Positions 61,617 through 64,000 of a DNA stretch of 64,000 nucleotides are shown here, piece by piece. The first letter of the stretch is position 1. Each line of letters begins with the position of its first letter. The DNA comes from Hymenobacter terrenus (GTDB taxonomy: Bacteria; Bacteroidota; Bacteroidia; Cytophagales; Hymenobacteraceae). Under the pieces are notes generated by a model, which ran no database searches, had not been told where the DNA came from, and saw nothing but the letters and a program-made list of their open reading frames with translations. Location of the stretch: NCBI RefSeq assembly GCF_000972495.1, contig NZ_LATM01000014.1:1-64000 (forward strand), given 5' to 3'. Both the position numbers and the translations under genes were made by a program.

Positions 61617-61659
61617 AACGACACTCCCCTCCTCAGCCGAGGAGGGGAGTGTCGTTCTA
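61614..61659. terminator. Shared terminator hairpin containing both stop codons
   Basis: Bases 61614-61634 pair perfectly with 61639-61659 around AGCC. The rlmB stop TAG is the first three bases of the left arm and the stop of the converging guanylyltransferase gene is the last three bases of the right arm. Confidence 0.85.
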
Positions 61660-62739
61660 GTTATATCCAACGCCTTTCTTGGCCTTCACGTCGGCTACAA
61701 ATTCCTTTACGCGCTGCTCCTCGCTGCGCTTGCAAATCAGCAGCACGTTGTCGTACTCGGCTACAATGTAATCTTCCAGGCCTTGTACTACCACCAAGCG
61801 CTCGGAGGGAGTTTTGATGACGCAACCGGTGGTATCGTAGAGCAGCACGTCGCCGTTTACCATGTTGCCGTTTTCGTCGTGCTTCCCGATGCGGTGCAGC
61901 GAGTCCCAGGTGCCCACGTCGCTCCAGCCAAAATCAGCAGGCAAGACGTACACGTTATCAGCCTTCTCCATCACACCGTAGTCGATACTGATGTTACGGC
62001 AGCGGGAGTAAGCTTCGCTGATAAAAGCAGTTTCATCGGGCGTACCCAAGGCTCCGATGCCTTCGTCGAACACTTCAGCGATGTCGCCCAGGTACTGATG
62101 GAAGGCGGAAATGATAACATCGGCGCGCCATATGAACAGGCCGGAATTCCAGAGGAAGTCGCCGCTCTCCATAAACATCCGGGCCAACTCCAGATTCGGC
62201 TTCTCGGTGAAGGTCTTCACCTTGTGCAGCTGGCCGCCGGGCAGCGAGTGCTCGTCCATGTATTGGATGTAGCCGTAGCCGGTATCGGGGCGCGAGGGCT
62301 GAATACCCAGGGTAATAAGCACATCGCTGGCGCGGGCGGCTTCTACGGCCAGCCTCATTAGGCGCCGGAACTCCTCTTCGCGGAGGACGGCGTGGTCAGC
62401 TGGCGTTACGATAATAGTGGCCTGCGGGTCGCGCTGGGCAATGCGGTAGCTGGCGTAGGCAATGCAGGGAGCCGTGTTGCGGCCGATGGGCTCACCCAGA
62501 ATTTGGTCGGCCGGCAGGTCGGGAAGGTGCTCCTGGACCAGGGCCGCGTAATCACGGTTGGTAACCACGAACACGTTTTCGGGCGGGCAAAGGCCAGCAA
62601 ATCGGTCCACGGTAAGCTGCAGCATGGAACGGCCTAAGCCCAGAACGTCATGAAACTGCTTGGGATGGTTGGTGCGGCTGAAGGGCCAAAAGCGGCTGCC
62701 AATACCGCCAGCCATTACGACGAGATAGGTGGAGTTCAT
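61657..62739 (-). CDS. manC: Mannose-1-phosphate guanylyltransferase
   Basis: A 360-residue nucleotidyltransferase. ATG 62739 is chosen (MNSTYLVVMAGGIGSRFWPF), placing the GGxGxRxWPxSR signature at residues 11-22; the longer frame lies within the promoter. Further motifs: ILGEPIGRNTAPCIAYA, VTPADHAV, TFTEKPN, WNSGLFIWRAD and DFGWSDVGTWDSL. It makes GDP-mannose from mannose-1-phosphate and GTP for capsule, LPS or protein glycosylation. There is no PMI domain fused at the C-terminus, unlike the long bacterial ManC type. It converges with rlmB at a shared hairpin. Confidence 0.93.
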   Translation of the reverse strand: MNSTYLVVMAGGIGSRFWPFSRTNHPKQFHDVLGLGRSMLQLTVDRFAGLCPPENVFVVTNRDYAALVQEHLPDLPADQILGEPIGRNTAPCIAYASYRIAQRDPQATIIVTPADHAVLREEEFRRLMRLAVEAARASDVLITLGIQPSRPDTGYGYIQYMDEHSLPGGQLHKVKTFTEKPNLELARMFMESGDFLWNSGLFIWRADVIISAFHQYLGDIAEVFDEGIGALGTPDETAFISEAYSRCRNISIDYGVMEKADNVYVLPADFGWSDVGTWDSLHRIGKHDENGNMVNGDVLLYDTTGCVIKTPSERLVVVQGLEDYIVAEYDNVLLICKRSEEQRVKEFVADVKAKKGVGYN

Positions 62740-62743
62740 GAAG

Positions 62744-62751
62744 CAAAGGTA
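62744..62751 (-). promoter_or_regulatory. -7 box next to the manC start codon
   Basis: On the minus strand TACCTTTG matches TAnnTTTG and ends four bases before the ATG. Initiation about 5-7 bases further would give a transcript with almost no leader. Confidence 0.5.
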
Positions 62752-62861
62752 CCGTAACTCCAACTTCTAATTGGAGCCTCCGGGATGGTTGTGGCAGAAA
62801 GGTTCTGCTTGCGCGGACGATTCTCTAACTAAAGTATTGAAATTACTCAGGGCCTCGGACA

Positions 62862-63881
62862 TTATACCAGGCCCTCGCGCAGCAAGTCATGTAAATGAAT
62901 GAAACCGGCAAAATGCCCGTCCTCGGTCACTACCAGCTGGGTGATATTGCGTTGCTGCATCCGGACCAATGCTTCGGCCGCGAAATCCTCCACGTCAATG
63001 GTAGCGGGGCGGGGCGTTAGGATGTCACGCGCTTTTAGTTTTTCCAGGTCGGAGAAGCTCCCCAGCATGCGCCGCAAATCGCCGTCGGTGATGATGCCAG
63101 CGAGTTGGCCGGCAGCATCGAGTACGGCGGTGGCCCCGAGGCGCTTGCCGGATATTTCCAACAATACCTCTTTTAAAGGGGCGTCTTCGACTACTTGCGG
63201 ACGCTGGTTCTGGCGGCTCAGGTCGCCCACTTTCAGGTAGAGGCGCTTGCCGAGGGTGCCGCCGGGGTGCAGGCGGGCAAAATCGGCGGCGGTGAACTGG
63301 CGGCTTTCGAGTAGGCACACGGCCAGGGCATCGCCCAGAGCGAGGGCGGCCGTAGTGCTGGTGGTGGGCGCTAAGTTATTGGGGCACGCCTCCTTGCGCA
63401 CGGGGGCATGGAGAATGAAATTAGCCTGCTGCCCTAGGTACGAATCGGCGTTGCTGACCAGCGCGGCTAGGGGCACGCCCTTGCGGCGCAGCAGCGGCAC
63501 CAGCACCTTGATTTCGGGCGTGTCGCCGCTTTTACTGATGGCCACCACGAAGTCCTCGGGCTGAATCATGCCCAGGTCGCCGTGAATAGCATCGGCGGCA
63601 TGCATGAATAGGGCTGGCGTGCCGGTGCTATTGAGCGTGGCCACGATTTTGCCCGCAATATGGGCGCTTTTGCCAATGCCCGTAACCACCACGCGGCCCT
63701 TCAACCGTAGAATAGCCTGCACGCAACTCACAAAATCGGGCGTAGCGGAGAGGGCCGCGGCCACATCGTGCAGGGCGGCTGCTTCTTCATAGAGTACTTG
63801 GCGGGCAATAGCCAATACATCAATGGCCACCGGAGCGACACCAGCGGCAGATAAATCGGCGGATTGAGCGGAAACGGACAT
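62862..63881 (-). CDS. kdsD: Arabinose-5-phosphate isomerase, KpsF/GutQ (KdsD) family
   Basis: A 339-residue protein: SIS domain (about 40-190) with VVVTGIGKSAHIAGKIVATLNSTG split by GIGKSAHI, FMHAADAIHGDLGMI, AISKSGDTPEIKVL and NNLAPTTSTTAALALGDALA, then two CBS domains (about 215-275 and 285-339; GIITDGDLRRML and FAGFIHLHDLL). It isomerises ribulose-5-phosphate to arabinose-5-phosphate, the first step to Kdo for LPS. Start ATG 63881. The upstream 119 bases contain CAATTTTG on the minus strand, one base off the -7 consensus. Confidence 0.94.
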   Translation of the reverse strand: MSVSAQSADLSAAGVAPVAIDVLAIARQVLYEEAAALHDVAAALSATPDFVSCVQAILRLKGRVVVTGIGKSAHIAGKIVATLNSTGTPALFMHAADAIHGDLGMIQPEDFVVAISKSGDTPEIKVLVPLLRRKGVPLAALVSNADSYLGQQANFILHAPVRKEACPNNLAPTTSTTAALALGDALAVCLLESRQFTAADFARLHPGGTLGKRLYLKVGDLSRQNQRPQVVEDAPLKEVLLEISGKRLGATAVLDAAGQLAGIITDGDLRRMLGSFSDLEKLKARDILTPRPATIDVEDFAAEALVRMQQRNITQLVVTEDGHFAGFIHLHDLLREGLV

Positions 63882-64000
63882 GAGCGGAGCGGAAAACGGC
63901 GATGCAAAATTGGGGGAAAGAAGCTAAACCGTCGGTAGAAGCAGTACCGCACGCTAATCGAATAAAAAAGCAAGCAGAGTAGGCTAGCTGATGAGCTTCA

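Overview
The window looks like a chromosomal segment of a high-GC member of the Bacteroidota, most likely Hymenobacter or a close relative (inference). The support is: several secreted proteins ending in type IX secretion (T9SS) sorting domains, a GldH gliding lipoprotein beside a RicT/PSP1 protein, an OMP_b-brl_3 outer-membrane protein, a DUF2723 membrane protein, a GWxTD protein, TAnnTTTG-type -7 promoter boxes, and few Shine-Dalgarno sequences. No rRNA, CRISPR array, intact transposase or prophage is visible. The only RNA gene found is a tRNA-Arg(CCT).

Layout. 1-3761: a truncated calcineurin-type phosphoesterase fused to an outer-membrane barrel, divergent from an HD-domain/PycTM-like membrane protein (3971-5329). 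5375-10367: an accessory patch after tRNA-Arg, with a small lipoprotein, decayed sequence, three AT-richer immunity-type genes in a row (the third Imm7-like), a doubly frameshifted pseudogene and a small exported protein. 10929-20758: a GH43 glycosidase, an exported Lys/Ser/Arg-rich protein, a 2,073-residue alpha-2-macroglobulin without the thioester cysteine, and an outer-membrane barrel. 20880-27690: two T9SS-type genes that share a duplicated leader and signal peptide (one broken by a frameshift) and a TPR/HTH regulator, bracketed by two direct copies of a decayed element ending in TGTCAG palindromes.

27797-33245: an nmrA-like/snoaL-like pair with a divergent HxlR regulator, a DinB-like protein, an unknown exported protein, a 440-residue disordered hydrophilic protein and a cold-shock protein. 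33382-43023: gldH-ricT, a LytS/LytTR-type two-component pair, a DUF3088 protein, a frameshifted hydrolase, a large outer-membrane receptor-like protein and an M57-like lipoprotein protease. 43331-53883: a subtilase with T9SS tail, a zinc alcohol dehydrogenase, then the tight group propeller-lpxH-LUD followed by ftsH, rsfS and birA. 54127-63881: a T9SS cupredoxin, the DUF2723 protein, an elaborate GC-rich hairpin region, a GWxTD gene overlapping rlmB, a mannose-1-phosphate guanylyltransferase and an arabinose-5-phosphate isomerase.

Main themes: cell-envelope and secreted functions (T9SS cargo, GldH, A2M, LpxH, KdsD, mannose-1-P guanylyltransferase), accessory pieces showing decay, and unusually long perfect hairpins where genes converge. 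I did not find a clear-cut new multi-gene defence system. The best candidates for unusual biology are the HD-PycTM protein with no cyclase nearby, the toxin-less immunity cluster, the duplicated leader/signal-peptide cassette with a G-run frameshift, and the stop-codon-spanning hairpins.
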